Shown piece by piece: positions 8,703 to 17,500 of a stretch of DNA of 20,594 nucleotides (position 1 is the first letter of the stretch; each line of letters begins with the position of its first letter). The position numbers were made by a program, and so were the translations under genes. The notes under the pieces are model-generated. The model searched no databases. It saw only the letters and a program-made list of their open reading frames with translations, and was not told where the DNA came from. This stretch comes from Nemertoderma westbladi (Eukaryota > Xenacoelomorpha > Nemertodermatida > Nemertodermatidae), in NCBI GenBank assembly GCA_032718475.1, contig JAUCBJ010001085.1, positions 1-20,594 of the forward strand, given 5' to 3'.

Positions 8703-8764
8703 TTATTTACCGCTCAGTCAATGGGCTAGCGGTAAATAAGATTTTCATATTTACCTAGGTAAAT
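8703..8764. repeat. Hairpin TTATTTACCGCT/AGCGGTAAATAA plus 16-bp palindrome
   Basis: Perfect 12-base arms at 8703-8714 and 8728-8739 have a 13-base loop. Next to them is the perfect palindrome ATTTACCTAGGTAAAT (8749-8764), made of the same TTTACC/GGTAAA word. Confidence 0.8.
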
Positions 8765-9230
8765 GGTTATTATTGCTCTTCAATCAGTCAACTTTATACT
8801 GTTATAAATACTGTACCATTCTGGGGCATTTTATTTATTTTATCAGTAGCTACGACTAGTAAAATGACATCAAGTAATTCATAATCTTCAAATAAATAAT
8901 ATCTTCCAGAATATTGTGTATTTTATTAAATATAATAAATTGCCTGCCTTGCAGGCTGTAACGGATGCAAATACTGTACCTGCACTTTTTTAAATATCTC
9001 AGCTATTTATCAACGACATTACAGTAATAGTTATTTACAAATTTGGAATCCTTACAACGACAACTTTCATTGGTTCACAACAAATCACAATAAGGACGAA
9101 GAATAACGGCGTTGCGACTGGTGCACGTGCAATACTTAATTACTTATTAAACAATAATATGTTTTAATAATTATAATAATTATGATGATTTTAACAATAA
9201 AATTACATATAGTACGATGAATAAAACACG

Positions 9231-9322
9231 TTATTTACCTTTTCGCCCCTCGATCTGACTTATTTATCAGCCTCGCTGCGCTCGTTCGGTAAATAACAGA
9301 TCTCGGGACGAACGGTAAATAA
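9231..9322. repeat. Nested foldback ending TTATTTACC ... GGTAAATAA
   Basis: The outer arms 9231-9257 and 9297-9322 pair over about 26 bases with few mismatches. They run TTATTTACC, then TTCGCCCCTCGATCTG against CAGATCTCGGGACGAA, then GGTAAATAA. The interior contains a second GGTAAATAA-ending segment with GCCTCGCTGCGCTCG. It uses the same terminal word as the hairpin at 8703, so the two may belong to one family. Confidence 0.65.
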
Positions 9323-9520
9323 AGCATATTATATTTACCTTAAAATAAAGAGTTGTTATTAACAATAAAATGGTACTGTAATAACCAGCATTCAGAATAT
9401 CTAAATATTTCAAAAAGCATATGAACCATACCTTACTACTGTATACCTACTACATACTGTACAGTATGTCTAAAAATATGTGTAATTTTATGGTTTTGTT
9501 CAGAAATGGAAAAAACGAGA

Positions 9521-9608
9521 AAGCGCGTCACCGGGGGTTGAACCAGCGCTGTACGTACGTTTCAAACTATCAGGCCTCGTCAGTAGCGCTAACCAGTTCA
9601 GCCACTAC
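9521..9608 (-). repeat. tRNA-derived SINE head, minus strand
   Basis: Read on the minus strand, TGGCTGAACTGGTTAGCGC (A-box region) is followed by the B box GGTTCAACCCC (plus coordinates 9534-9544). The spacing is tRNA-like but the middle does not fold as an anticodon arm. It abuts, head to head, the plus-strand SINE that starts at 9606. Confidence 0.6.
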
Positions 9609-9809
9609 AAAGTATCAGATAGTATTTCCAGGTCTATCTTTTACCCGAGCCGCTAGCTGGAATGGTTAGTAGGACATCAGACTTCCAACCCAGAGGTCAC
9701 CATTTCGATTTCACCTGGACGTCATTGCCGACTTTGCAAAGTTGTGGTCAAAGAAAGGTATAATAATATGAAACCACTCATTCACCCATAACACCAATAA
9801 TAAATTATA
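9606..9809 (+). repeat. tRNA-derived SINE, copy 1
   Basis: About 204 bases, matching copy 2 (10042-10240) over the whole length. It starts ...AGTATCAGATAGTATTTCCA, has a decayed A box (CTAGCTGGAATGGTTAG) and a decayed B box (TTTCGATTTCACC). It continues with GGACGTCATTGCCGACTTT and ends with AACACCAATAATAAATTATA. The promoter boxes are more damaged than in copy 2. Confidence 0.8.
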
Positions 9810-10041
9810 AATATAACGGTCGCAATTCTCTATGGGTGTAACTGTCCTACTTAAATTAGTACTGTAGTTAGAGTGTATTATTAATCATTGTGGCCGTGAT
9901 GGTTCATGGTAAATATACACTAGCCTTTCATTGTAGCGAGATGTTAAAGAGGGCTAAGTAGGCCTACGGTAGGGTTGAGCACAGTGGTATCATATGAAGG
10001 CATTGACAGATGGGAGGCCATAAGGAGGTAAATTGCGGACA

Positions 10042-10240
10042 TACAAGGTATCAGATAGTATTTCCAGATCTATCTTTACCTGAGGCGCTAGCTGAATGGT
10101 TAGAGCGTCAGACTTCCGACCCGGGGGTCATCAGTTCGATCCCACCTGGACGTCATTGCCGACTTTACAAAGCTGTACCCAAAGAAAGTTATAATAATAT
10201 GAAACCACTCATTCACCCAAAACACCAATAATAAATTATA
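10042..10240 (+). repeat. tRNA-derived SINE, copy 2
   Basis: About 199 bases. The tRNA-related part is well kept: A-box region TAGCTGAATGGTTAGAGCG, then TCAGACTTCCGACCCGGG, then B box GTTCGATCC. The body GGACGTCATTGCCGACTTT and the tail AACACCAATAATAAATTATA are shared with copy 1. The frame open across it is a by-product of the repeat. Confidence 0.85.
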
Positions 10241-10398
10241 GCACAAGATTGCGCAAAGGCTGGTCCTTACGGCGAAAGCATTTAATGTCCTCCAAAGCAG
10301 AGAGGCGCGCGGTTCTGTTCAAGTGTCAAGATAAGGCTTCTGTATAGCGGTAAAATCACAGGCCGATTTACAAATACTGTATGTATACAGTAGCATAT

Positions 10399-10624
10399 GT
10401 AAAAGCTTTTGCGGAATTAGCTGGTTATTTTCCCCGCAAAGTACTCTGTAGTTGGTTTAACGGACATAAAAAGCCGTTTCCTTACTGTACCGGTGTTTTA
10501 GTGAACATAAAAAGCCATTTCTTCTGTATGTGTACTTTAGCGGACATAACTAGCAATTTTATGTCGCAATACGCTAAAATCCTCTTGACACAGTGTAGTT
10601 ACTATGACGACAGCTCACAGCTGA
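10399..10624 (+). repeat. Dispersed repeat, copy A
   Basis: It shares with 11454-11700 an ordered series of blocks: GTAAAAGC.TTTGC.GAATT at the start, TACTCTGTAGTTG, a TGTA(C/T)CGGTGTTTT block, CGTATGTGTACT (TGTATGTGTACT here), and a terminal AGTTACTATGAC.AC..... CAGCTGA. It contains an internal near-repeat (ACATAAAAAGCC twice). The 86-codon frame through it is not supported by copy B and was not called a gene. Confidence 0.65.
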
Positions 10625-10640
10625 TACAGCATATTTATTA

Positions 10641-11051
10641 AGACAACAACAAAGTCCTATCTGGCTTGATACTATAGAATAGAAATAAAATAATATTTTC
10701 TTCTAGTAAAATAAAGTTTTTGTATATATAAGGTTCACCTAACGTACGCTAAATGAGCAAATAAATATTATTCTAAACACAGTAAAAGCCCCACGAATGA
10801 GGAAAAAAATTGTTATTCCCCATTACAAACTGTTTAAAATAACAATACAATGGTGGGCTATGTAAAAAAATATCCGAATTCGCCCTAGGGAAAATAACCA
10901 GTTATTAATCCTATCCCGCTTTTGGTAGCTTAGTTACAGCCAATCAATTAGAATATAAAAATAAAATATAAAATATTCGCATATTAATAGGTTCCATCCA
11001 CTAGCTACCATGGTTACAATTCACAACCAATTTGTTTAGAACTTATTACAG
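10641..11051. other. AT-rich intergenic stretch
   Basis: No gene or structured repeat is recognised between the dispersed repeat and the candidate exon. Confidence 0.45.
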
Positions 11052-11117
11052 AGTTGTTGTCAGCAGATGATCCCGTAAGACAGCGACAAGTGTACAAAGG
11101 CCTTGCATACGTGGATG
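11052..11117 (+). CDS. Possible coding exon, unidentified
   Basis: A 66-base stretch lies between an acceptor TTATTACAG and a donor GGATG|GTATGT. It is open in one frame (two bases, 21 codons, one base) and reads LLSADDPVRQRQVYKGLAYV followed by D. The composition is less AT-rich than its surroundings and looks protein-like. I cannot place it in a family, and no phase-compatible neighbour exon is convincing. It could be chance. Confidence 0.25.
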
Positions 11118-11418
11118 GTATGTAGTAGGTATAGTTAATCTGGAACCGATTTTAAAGATTGAGACTGATAATATGAGGAGAGTTCTAGAAATTCACATTT
11201 GTTGCAATTTCTTCAATGATCAAATGTCCCTTTCATATTCAAGCAACTGAATTTTATGGTAGCTATATAAACATAGCTATTATTTTCGGCACTACTGGTT
11301 CCGTTCTCCTACTTCCCCCTATAAATTTTGTATCGTAGCATTTGTGGGGCGAGCCACGAAGTTGGCGGAGCCTTAGCGAATTGACACTGTTAGGGGGTGG
11401 GTCAATTTATGCAAATAG
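11118..11418. other. Non-coding stretch
   Basis: Nothing is recognised apart from a GC-richer patch at about 11345-11400 (GGGGCGAGCCACGAAG...), possibly repeat-derived. Confidence 0.4.
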
Positions 11419-11419
11419 T

Positions 11420-11453
11420 TGTCGTCGTCGTCGTCGTCGTCGTTGTCGTCGTT
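11420..11453. repeat. (GTC)n microsatellite
   Basis: About eleven GTC triplets with two GTT interruptions, directly preceding dispersed repeat copy B. Confidence 0.9.
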
Positions 11454-11700
11454 GTAAAAGCCTTTGCTGAATTGCCCCGTTATTTTTATTATCTTTTACA
11501 TTAAAATACTCTGTAGTTGATTTAATAAGTGTAAGAGACCGTATTATTGCTGTATCGGTGTTTTTAGAGGATCTAAGACCGATTTCCTCCGTATGTGTAC
11601 TGTAAAAGGCATATTTTATGATTCTATGGCAATTCGTGACGCAAAGGGGTGATAGCTACTCTTGAACAGTAGTTACTATGACTACGGTTAACAGCTGACA
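11454..11700 (+). repeat. Dispersed repeat, copy B
   Basis: A diverged second copy of the 10399-10624 repeat in the same orientation. It starts immediately after a (GTC)n tract and ends at ACAGCTGACA. Confidence 0.65.
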
Positions 11701-12659
11701 TTCATACGTGTTGATTTCCTTTGTTCTACGGCGTCTCTCAGTTCAGTCAGCCAATTAGAGCGTTTTTGTGGCTCCTTGTACAGAAAATTTCCGAGAAATG
11801 ACGCAATGCCTATGTGCAGTGTTTACATTCAGTCCTGAGCAAAAGAAAGAACGGCTTGGAAGTATTTTGTGCTTTACTGTTTTAGCCGTACACTAGTAGG
11901 CTTAATCATAAGGACATATATCCGTTATCTAACTTGACTAACCTAACTCAATGCAATCAATGCATACTGCAGTACTGCATACACTGCATACTGTGTAACA
12001 CTGTGCATACTTTATATTGTTATACTGCTATTTGCTGTCTGCACTTCATAATTTGGTTGATGAATTATTATATTTGGAATAACGATAAATAACCCCGAAA
12101 ACCCAATATTCTTGATATACTGAAGGTAAGAGAGAAAGGTTATACATAACGATTGTGACTTATGTTAAAGTGGTTTGAAGTGAATCTAATGTTATTTGAT
12201 AGCCCCTACATGAGTCAGTCCGTGTTCCTTTTATATGTAACTAAAATCAGTGAAGATCGGCAGATCAGTGTGCAGTATTGTGCAGCATTGTGTGCGGGTG
12301 ATACTGATAACGAAGCATTGCCTAAAGAATGCGCCATATATGTGAATTATAATTAAGCCATATCGTTGTGAGTAGTTTAAGTCATAACTCTGTTTATATA
12401 AATAAAGCGCCACGTCCTAAAGGAACTGTTAATATTCCCGAAGGTGAATAATATTGTCAGAGATTATATAATACTGTCAGTCGAATAATACATTAAGCTT
12501 ACAAAGCAATAAAATTAAGCCGTCGAACCCAATCTCCCGGGAATTATCCAGCGGGTGAATGATCGCGCACAGATGGGTTTCGACTAGTGTAGTGAATCAA
12601 ATATTTGTCATCGGCTAAAGTGATTTATTATCTAACAGACATCCTAATTTGGCGGGTTA
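11701..12659. other. Intergenic stretch without recognised gene
   Basis: It contains a run of short CTGCA/TGCAGT self-complementary words (about 11955-12005) and a 64-codon frame at 12162-12356 that has no recognisable similarity. Confidence 0.45.
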
Positions 12660-12687
12660 AACTGCCAAAGGTCTGAAAGCGCGAACA

Positions 12688-12688
12688 G

Positions 12689-12720
<32 letters not shown>

Positions 12721-12726
12721 GTCGTT
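12688..12726. repeat. (GTC)n microsatellite
   Basis: About thirteen GTC/GTT triplets immediately preceding the first long unit of the array. A short form (TCGTTGTCGTCGTT) recurs at 13028-13041, exactly at the start of the duplicated unit, so the triplets are part of the repeat. Confidence 0.9.
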
Positions 12727-13345
12727 ACGATTTTGACATGCTAATAACTTTGTCGGATTTAAAGCTGCCAAGTTGAAAATTTGTAGGTATCAATATGAGC
12801 AAAAGTTGAGATTTTTGAGAGACTTTCAGACACCATCAGTGCAATGGTCTCCCGCTAGAGGGCCACATGTCTAAACATTAAATGCCCTCCCATTTCTTTG
12901 CTTTTAATCCGTTTAAGCTGAAACTTGGCAGATATGTATTAGACCATTAGCTGTGACTTTCAAAGGAGGCGAATCCATCTGCAGTTCTCCAGTCTGCCGC
13001 TAGAGGGCCAAAGGTCTGAAAGTGAAATCGTTGTCGTCGTTACGATTTTGACATGCTAATAACTTTGTCGGATTTAAAGCTGCCAAGTTGAAAATTTGTA
13101 GGTATCAATATGAGCAAAAGTTGAGATTTTTGAGAGACTTTCAGACACCATCAGTGCAATGGTCTCCCGCTAGAGGGCCACATGTCTAAACATTAAATGC
13201 CACCCATTTCTTTGCCTTTAATCCGTTTAAGCAGAAACTTGGGAAGTATGTACTAGACCATTAGCTGTAAATTTCAAAGGAGGCTAATCTGTCTGCAGTT
13301 CTCCAGTCTGCCGCTAGAGGGCGAAATGTCCCGAAAGTGAAATTA
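12724..13345. repeat. 315-bp direct tandem duplication inside the array
   Basis: GTTACGATTTTGACATGCTA and the following ~300 bases recur from 13039 with very few changes. This is far closer than the similarity between the ~150-bp sub-units, so this two-unit block was copied recently. Confidence 0.88.
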
Positions 13346-13800
13346 ATCAGCCATTTAGTTATTTATGATCCGATCAAGCTGAAACTTGTCATATATGTAC
13401 TAGAAGACATCCTAAGTCTTTGTGTGGACAGTAATCGGTCCGGAGTTTTCGAGTCTGCCGCTAGAGGGCGAAATGTAGGAAAGTGATAACCTTCGCGAAT
13501 TCCTTGATCTTAATCTATTTAAGCTGAATTTTGGAATATACAGTACCGGTATGTACTAGACCACATGCCTCGTCTTTGTGAGGAAGGTGATCGATCCGTA
13601 GTTCTTTAATATGCCGCTAGAGGGCTAAATGTATGAAAGTGAAAACCTTCCAACATTTCGTTATTTATGATCCGTCAATCGGAAACTTGGTAGATATGTA
13701 ATAGACCATAGGCTGTGGCTTTGTAGGGAAACTAATCCTTCCTTCTTCAGTTACCCAGTCTCCCGCTAGAGGGTTAACGTTTTCCGGGAAAATCTTCTCA

Positions 13801-14225
13801 TGTTTTTATAATCCTTTCGAGTTGATACTTAGCATTAACTCATTTCACGTGCTGCGCGAAGGCCCCACTTCGTGTTAATTTTTATATATAATTTCATTTT
13901 TTTATACTGTAGTTCCTTTTGAAAAAATATTATTCTAGAAGGAATACCGTTTTGACTATGAGTTCCTTAAAGCACTAAATTTTTAAAACATACAGTATAT
14001 CATTGTTACTATGGCAACCTTAAAGAGTTGTAGAACAAATTACACGTATTATATACTATTCTAGAACATAAATAAAATAAAATATATTACGTTTGAGAAC
14101 TTATAGCTAGTTTTTATTAATATTTAAAAATAGCTAGTAAATTAAATATAATTGTATTTAAATGAATTTCTGAATACATGTAAATGAATATTGAAAATTG
14201 GTATTGTGGGCGCGAGGAAACAGTT
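13801..14225. other. AT-rich non-coding stretch
   Basis: Nothing is recognised. A small inverted pair (GCGAAGG / CCACTTCGTG region, about 13855-13877) sits at the edge of the tandem array. Confidence 0.45.
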
Positions 14226-14452
14226 TGTTACCGGTACACAGCAATTCTTTATTCTAATTTTATTGTCCAATATTAGGCATATGTATATTACTGATTATCG
14301 TCACACACACAGAATGAATTAATCGATTTATATAGGCCTACATTACATATATATAATAGCATGCCAGTACGGTAGAATGTCAAAGGTCAAACTGCCTGTG
14401 TGAATGGTGTAATCAATATGAAATATAATTAGGAATGATAATGAGGGTTACA
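14226..14452 (-). repeat. Probable 3' LTR of the Ty3/Gypsy element
   Basis: Read on the minus strand it begins TGTAACCCTC and ends CCGGTAACA, so it has TG...CA ends inside a short imperfect inverted repeat. It is preceded by a purine-rich GAAGGGAG tract at about 14455-14463. A TATATATA box lies at about 14345-14356. Two AATAAA signals lie at 14264-14259 and 14253-14248, shortly before the end. This order (TATA, then poly(A) signal, then end) is that of an LTR. No second copy is in the window, so the borders are inferred. Confidence 0.5.
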
Positions 14453-14788
14453 TGGCTCCCTTCGTTAAGTGCGGAGCACTATGGTTAACATTAATCAAGA
14501 AACTAATCATATTGTAGGCTTTAATTAAGAAACTAATTAAAGGTATATGAAAAAAAAACTAACGGAAATCGCCTAGATATGTTTGAGAAAAAAAAAATGG
14601 CAACACGTTCATATTATTTAAATATTTAATTATTACCACAAATTAATACATTTTGTACAGAAAATTAATTCCGCGGTGATACGCACCTATCCGGAATAGA
14701 CAAAAACAGCACGACTACAACAAAATAGGTAAGCATATGTTAAACGCAATACCGTTGGATTTAATGATTGGATCTTAATGGTTTTAGT
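14453..14788. other. Retrotransposon 3' untranslated part
   Basis: 336 AT-rich bases between the integrase stop and the putative 3' LTR, with no further frame such as an env-like gene. Confidence 0.5.
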
Positions 14789-15901
14789 TCAATCAGAAAT
14801 GTTGATAGTTTCAATTAATGAAAATGTTACACACTTTTTAGTTTTCGGTTTAGTGTAGTTCACACATTCAGAAACAACTGGTTTCACTCTGTCGAGCGTC
14901 AACTTTTCAATTTTTGAATGGCGTTCTATGTCGATAGTTTTACTATTTCGCGAAACTACTCTATACGGTCCCGCATAAAGCGGTTTCAATGATCCAGTTT
15001 TCTTAGGTTCTTTTACCCAGACATGAGTTGCTTCAGACAATTCTTTGGGGATTGATGCTTTTGATTTATATTTTCTAACTGGACTCTGAAAATTATCAAC
15101 TTTCTCGAAGAGCCGAGATGTGAAATTATGCCAGTTAAAATTATCGAACTTATCAGACTTGTCCGAAAATTCGAAAAATTGACCTGGTAATTGAAGCTCT
15201 GCGCCATATACCAGTTGTGCAGGCGAAAACTTGTGCACTCCGATATTAGAGCGCAAACCCAACAAAACCAATGGTAGTTCATCAAACCCATAGGTTGAAT
15301 TACATTTTGATCGAAGGGAATTTTTTAACTGACGGTGAAAACGTTCTATAGTCCCGTTACAGGACGGGTGATAAGCAGTTGTACGACACCGTTTTGTGCC
15401 AAGGGACTTCATTAGAGAGCTCCAAACTGCTGACTCAAATTGTGCGCCGCGATCCGTAATGACAGTACGTGGCACACCGAACCGGCTTACCCAATTGAAA
15501 AGGAAAGCTTGGGCAACTGTTTCTGTCGTAATATCTTTTAGAGGGACTACTTCAGGCCACCTAGTAAACCTATCAATGATAGTGAGTAAATACTTGTGTC
15601 CTTTGGACACCGGTAGAGGACCTACTAAATCTATATGTACAGTTTCAAAGCGACTGTTAGTCGGGATCGTTTCTACAGCAGTTTTCGTATGCGTTGAAAT
15701 TTTTGACTGTTGGCACTTTTGGCAAGCTTTCGCCCACATTTTAATTTCACGTCGCATTCCAGGCCAGATATAGCGGTTACTTATTAAATTGAAAGTACCA
15801 TCTGGTCCAGCATGAGAAAGTTCATGAAATTTATCAAAAATATGATGTCGCAAAATTGAAGGTAAGTATGGTCGATTATGGCCTTTTGATTTGTCGCACA
15901 C
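14789..15901 (-). CDS. Ty3/Gypsy integrase region of pol
   Basis: This is the retroelement integrase, which inserts the cDNA copy into the genome. It opens with an H2C2 zinc-binding module (HELSH near residue 27 and CQKC near residue 61). The catalytic core has the D, D-35-E triad: Asp in VHIDLVGPLP, Asp in VITDRGAQFE and Glu in GTIERFHRQLK, with exactly 35 residues between the last two. A C-terminal DNA-binding region follows (YAGPYRVV-type motif). The length (370 residues from the first Met) fits the family. The Met at 15901 is not a true start. The frame is open further upstream to about 15940, where a frameshift separates it from RNase H. This is part of a pol polyprotein, not a separate gene. 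Confidence 0.92.
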   Translation of the reverse strand: MCDKSKGHNRPYLPSILRHHIFDKFHELSHAGPDGTFNLISNRYIWPGMRREIKMWAKACQKCQQSKISTHTKTAVETIPTNSRFETVHIDLVGPLPVSKGHKYLLTIIDRFTRWPEVVPLKDITTETVAQAFLFNWVSRFGVPRTVITDRGAQFESAVWSSLMKSLGTKRCRTTAYHPSCNGTIERFHRQLKNSLRSKCNSTYGFDELPLVLLGLRSNIGVHKFSPAQLVYGAELQLPGQFFEFSDKSDKFDNFNWHNFTSRLFEKVDNFQSPVRKYKSKASIPKELSEATHVWVKEPKKTGSLKPLYAGPYRVVSRNSKTIDIERHSKIEKLTLDRVKPVVSECVNYTKPKTKKCVTFSLIETINISD

Positions 15902-16312
15902 TAGGATATTACCATCTTCTAAATGTGCGTATTGTAAAGGAAAGTAGTTGACTGAAAGAAACTTTGTAGCGATTTATCTTGCTTTTGAGCAGTGGCTAGT
16001 TTCGAATTATCATTTGTATCAAAAAATATGGCCGCTAGGGGGCGTGATAAAGAATCAGCTACAATATTTTCGGCTCCCGCTATATATTTAATTTGACAGT
16101 TGTACTCAGAAATGTATTTGTTGGGGTGTGGGATTTTTCATCCCTAAACAATTTACAAGTGGCTTATGGTCTGTAAAAATTGTAATGTGCTGACCTAAAA
16201 GCCAATCGTTATGTTTGAGAGCAAGATAAATCGCTAACAGCTCTTTGTCGAAAGCTGACTGTTCAGTTTCTTGTGTTCAGTTTCAGGTCAACTGTTCAGT
16301 TTCAGACAATTT
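15902..16312 (-). pseudogene. Broken RNase H region of the Ty3/Gypsy pol
   Basis: Conserved RNase H pieces can be followed through three lesions. First, at about 16275-16310 the word GAAACTGAACA occurs three times; the extra ~33 bases carry two in-frame TGA stops. Second, after the FTDHKPLV motif a small deletion or frameshift near 16110-16120 removes the residues normally before the SEY motif and shifts the frame. Third, near 15940 another frame change precedes the integrase. The catalytic acidic positions (TDAS, ELLAIY, FTDH, VADSLSR) are still visible in fragments. The element is dead. Confidence 0.82.
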
Positions 16313-17500
16313 TTTTGAAAAGAAACTGATCGGTTCAGATACGTTATTTACAACTTGGTGGATGACGGCACCAACCGCCTGGTCTGACGCGTCTGTTGTC
16401 AAGGTTACAGGAGCGTCAGGCTTTGGAAATGATAAAGTTACAGCATTTTGAAGACTCTTCTTTAATTTTGAAAAAGCCTGTTTTGCTTCAGCTGACATTT
16501 CGAAATTTTCGGGGATGTCAAACTTATTTTTATTTAGATCAGTTAGAGGCGCTGCAACGTCAGAAAAATTCGGCACAAATCTATGATAGTAACCTGCCAT
16601 TCCGAGGAACCGACGCAATGATGATCGATTTTTGGGCTCTGGAAAATTTGCCATGGCAACTATCTTTGATTTGATTGGTTTTACACCTGTATCCGAAATA
16701 GTGAAACCAAGAAAATTTACTTCACGTTTAAAAAATTCGCATTTCGAGCGTTTAGCTGTTAGACTAAATTTTCGTAAACGTTCTAGAACGAGTTGAATGT
16801 CTTTATGGTGCTGCTCTATGCTAGGACTTGCAACCAATATATCATCTATGTATCCAACTGCACAATTGATGTCGTACAGTGTAGTGTCAATCAACCTTTG
16901 AAATGTTTGACTGGCATTACGCAGACCAAAAGGCATACGTGTGAAAAGAAAAAGTCCAAATGGGGTTGTAATTGCCGTTTTTAAGATATCGTTTTTAGCC
17001 ATTGGAACCTGATAATAGGCCTTTTCGAGATCTATTTTACTGAAAATCTTGCACCCTCTAAATTTATCAGTTATATCCGCAATGTTTGGCATTGGATAAT
17101 TATCGCGTACCGTCATACTGTTCAATTTTCTATAGTCACCACAAGGTCGGATACTGCCATCTGGTTTCTTTACACAATGTAATGGTGTAGCCCATGGGGA
17201 CTCACTACGTTTAACAATACCCTGTCGTAATAAATTGTCAAATTCGTTAGAAGCCGCTGATAAACGGTCTCCGTATAAACGGCGTGGTTTTGCGAAACAA
17301 GGTTGTCCTTCCGTTACTATATGGTGTTCGACAGAGTGATTCACAAATTCAGTAGCTAATTTGGGTTTGAAAACGTCGCCATACTTGTTCAAAATTTTGC
17401 TTAATTGTGGATTAATATCAGATGTGATACTTTCAACTCTATGTGATGTAATTAAAAACACATTGGAATGCGAACTGGCATCATATACACCACACATCCA
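16283..17500 (-). CDS. Ty3/Gypsy reverse transcriptase and start of RNase H
   Basis: This is reverse transcriptase, which copies element RNA into DNA. In order it contains the GDYRKLN finger motif, FSKIDLEKAYYQ (first catalytic Asp), TPFGLFLFTRMPFGLRNA, the catalytic box YIDDILVAS, FLGFTIS and the connection (LRRFLGMAGYYHRFV). The RNase H start follows (LTTDASDQAVGAVIHQ). The frame remains open to 17635, but the residues encoded above about 17500 (a hydrophobic MELFLLW... stretch) do not resemble pol and appear to be foreign DNA read through by chance. It therefore lacks protease and gag. Confidence 0.92.
   Translation of the reverse strand, partial: WMCGVYDASSHSNVFLITSHRVESITSDINPQLSKILNKYGDVFKPKLATEFVNHSVEHHIVTEGQPCFAKPRRLYGDRLSAASNEFDNLLRQGIVKRSESPWATPLHCVKKPDGSIRPCGDYRKLNSMTVRDNYPMPNIADITDKFRGCKIFSKIDLEKAYYQVPMAKNDILKTAITTPFGLFLFTRMPFGLRNASQTFQRLIDTTLYDINCAVGYIDDILVASPSIEQHHKDIQLVLERLRKFSLTAKRSKCEFFKREVNFLGFTISDTGVKPIKSKIVAMANFPEPKNRSSLRRFLGMAGYYHRFVPNFSDVAAPLTDLNKNKFDIPENFEMSAEAKQAFSKLKKSLQNAVTLSFPKPDAPVTLTTDASDQAVGAVIHQVVNNVSEPISFFSKKLSETEQLT

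Larger units (their letters stand above)
8092..9520. other. Repeat-rich intergenic region upstream of BLCAP
   Basis: No coding exon is recognised. It is very AT-rich, with several inverted repeats (listed separately) and a cluster of ACCGGT and ACTGCAGT palindromes at about 8140-8245, for example the perfect palindrome TACTGCATGCAGTA at 8229-8242. A BLCAP promoter or 5' non-coding exon could be here but is not visible. Confidence 0.5.
12660..13800. repeat. Degenerate ~150-bp-period tandem array with CTCF-like cores
   Basis: Seven copies of CCGCTAGAGGG start at 12852, 12997, 13167, 13311, 13458, 13614 and 13763 (spacings 145, 170, 144, 147, 156 and 149). Each lies in a diverged unit that also contains AAGCTGAAACTTGG-like, ATATGTA.TAGACCA and TGAAAGTGAAA words. 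The core fits the vertebrate CTCF consensus (CCASYAGRKGGC) except for an often tolerated G at position 3. A (GTC)n tract at 12688-12726 and a truncated unit at 12660 mark the left end. Confidence 0.85.
14226..17500 (-). mobile_element. Defective Ty3/Gypsy LTR retrotransposon (RT, RNase H, integrase; 5' half missing)
   Basis: Order on the minus strand is RT, RNase H, integrase, LTR, which is the Ty3/Gypsy (Metaviridae) pol order. Gag, protease and 5' LTR are absent. The recognisable pol sequence stops near 17500, where unrelated DNA begins. In-frame stops and frame changes in the RNase H part show the copy is inactive. Confidence 0.88.

Noticed and set aside
12162-12356. Plus-strand 64-codon frame
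   Set aside because: Low-complexity surroundings, no family resemblance and no promoter or splice support.
16031-16043. Another CTCF-like word (CCGCTAGGGGGCG)
   Set aside because: It lies in the retrotransposon and encodes conserved SRP-type residues after RNase H, so coincidence is the simpler explanation.
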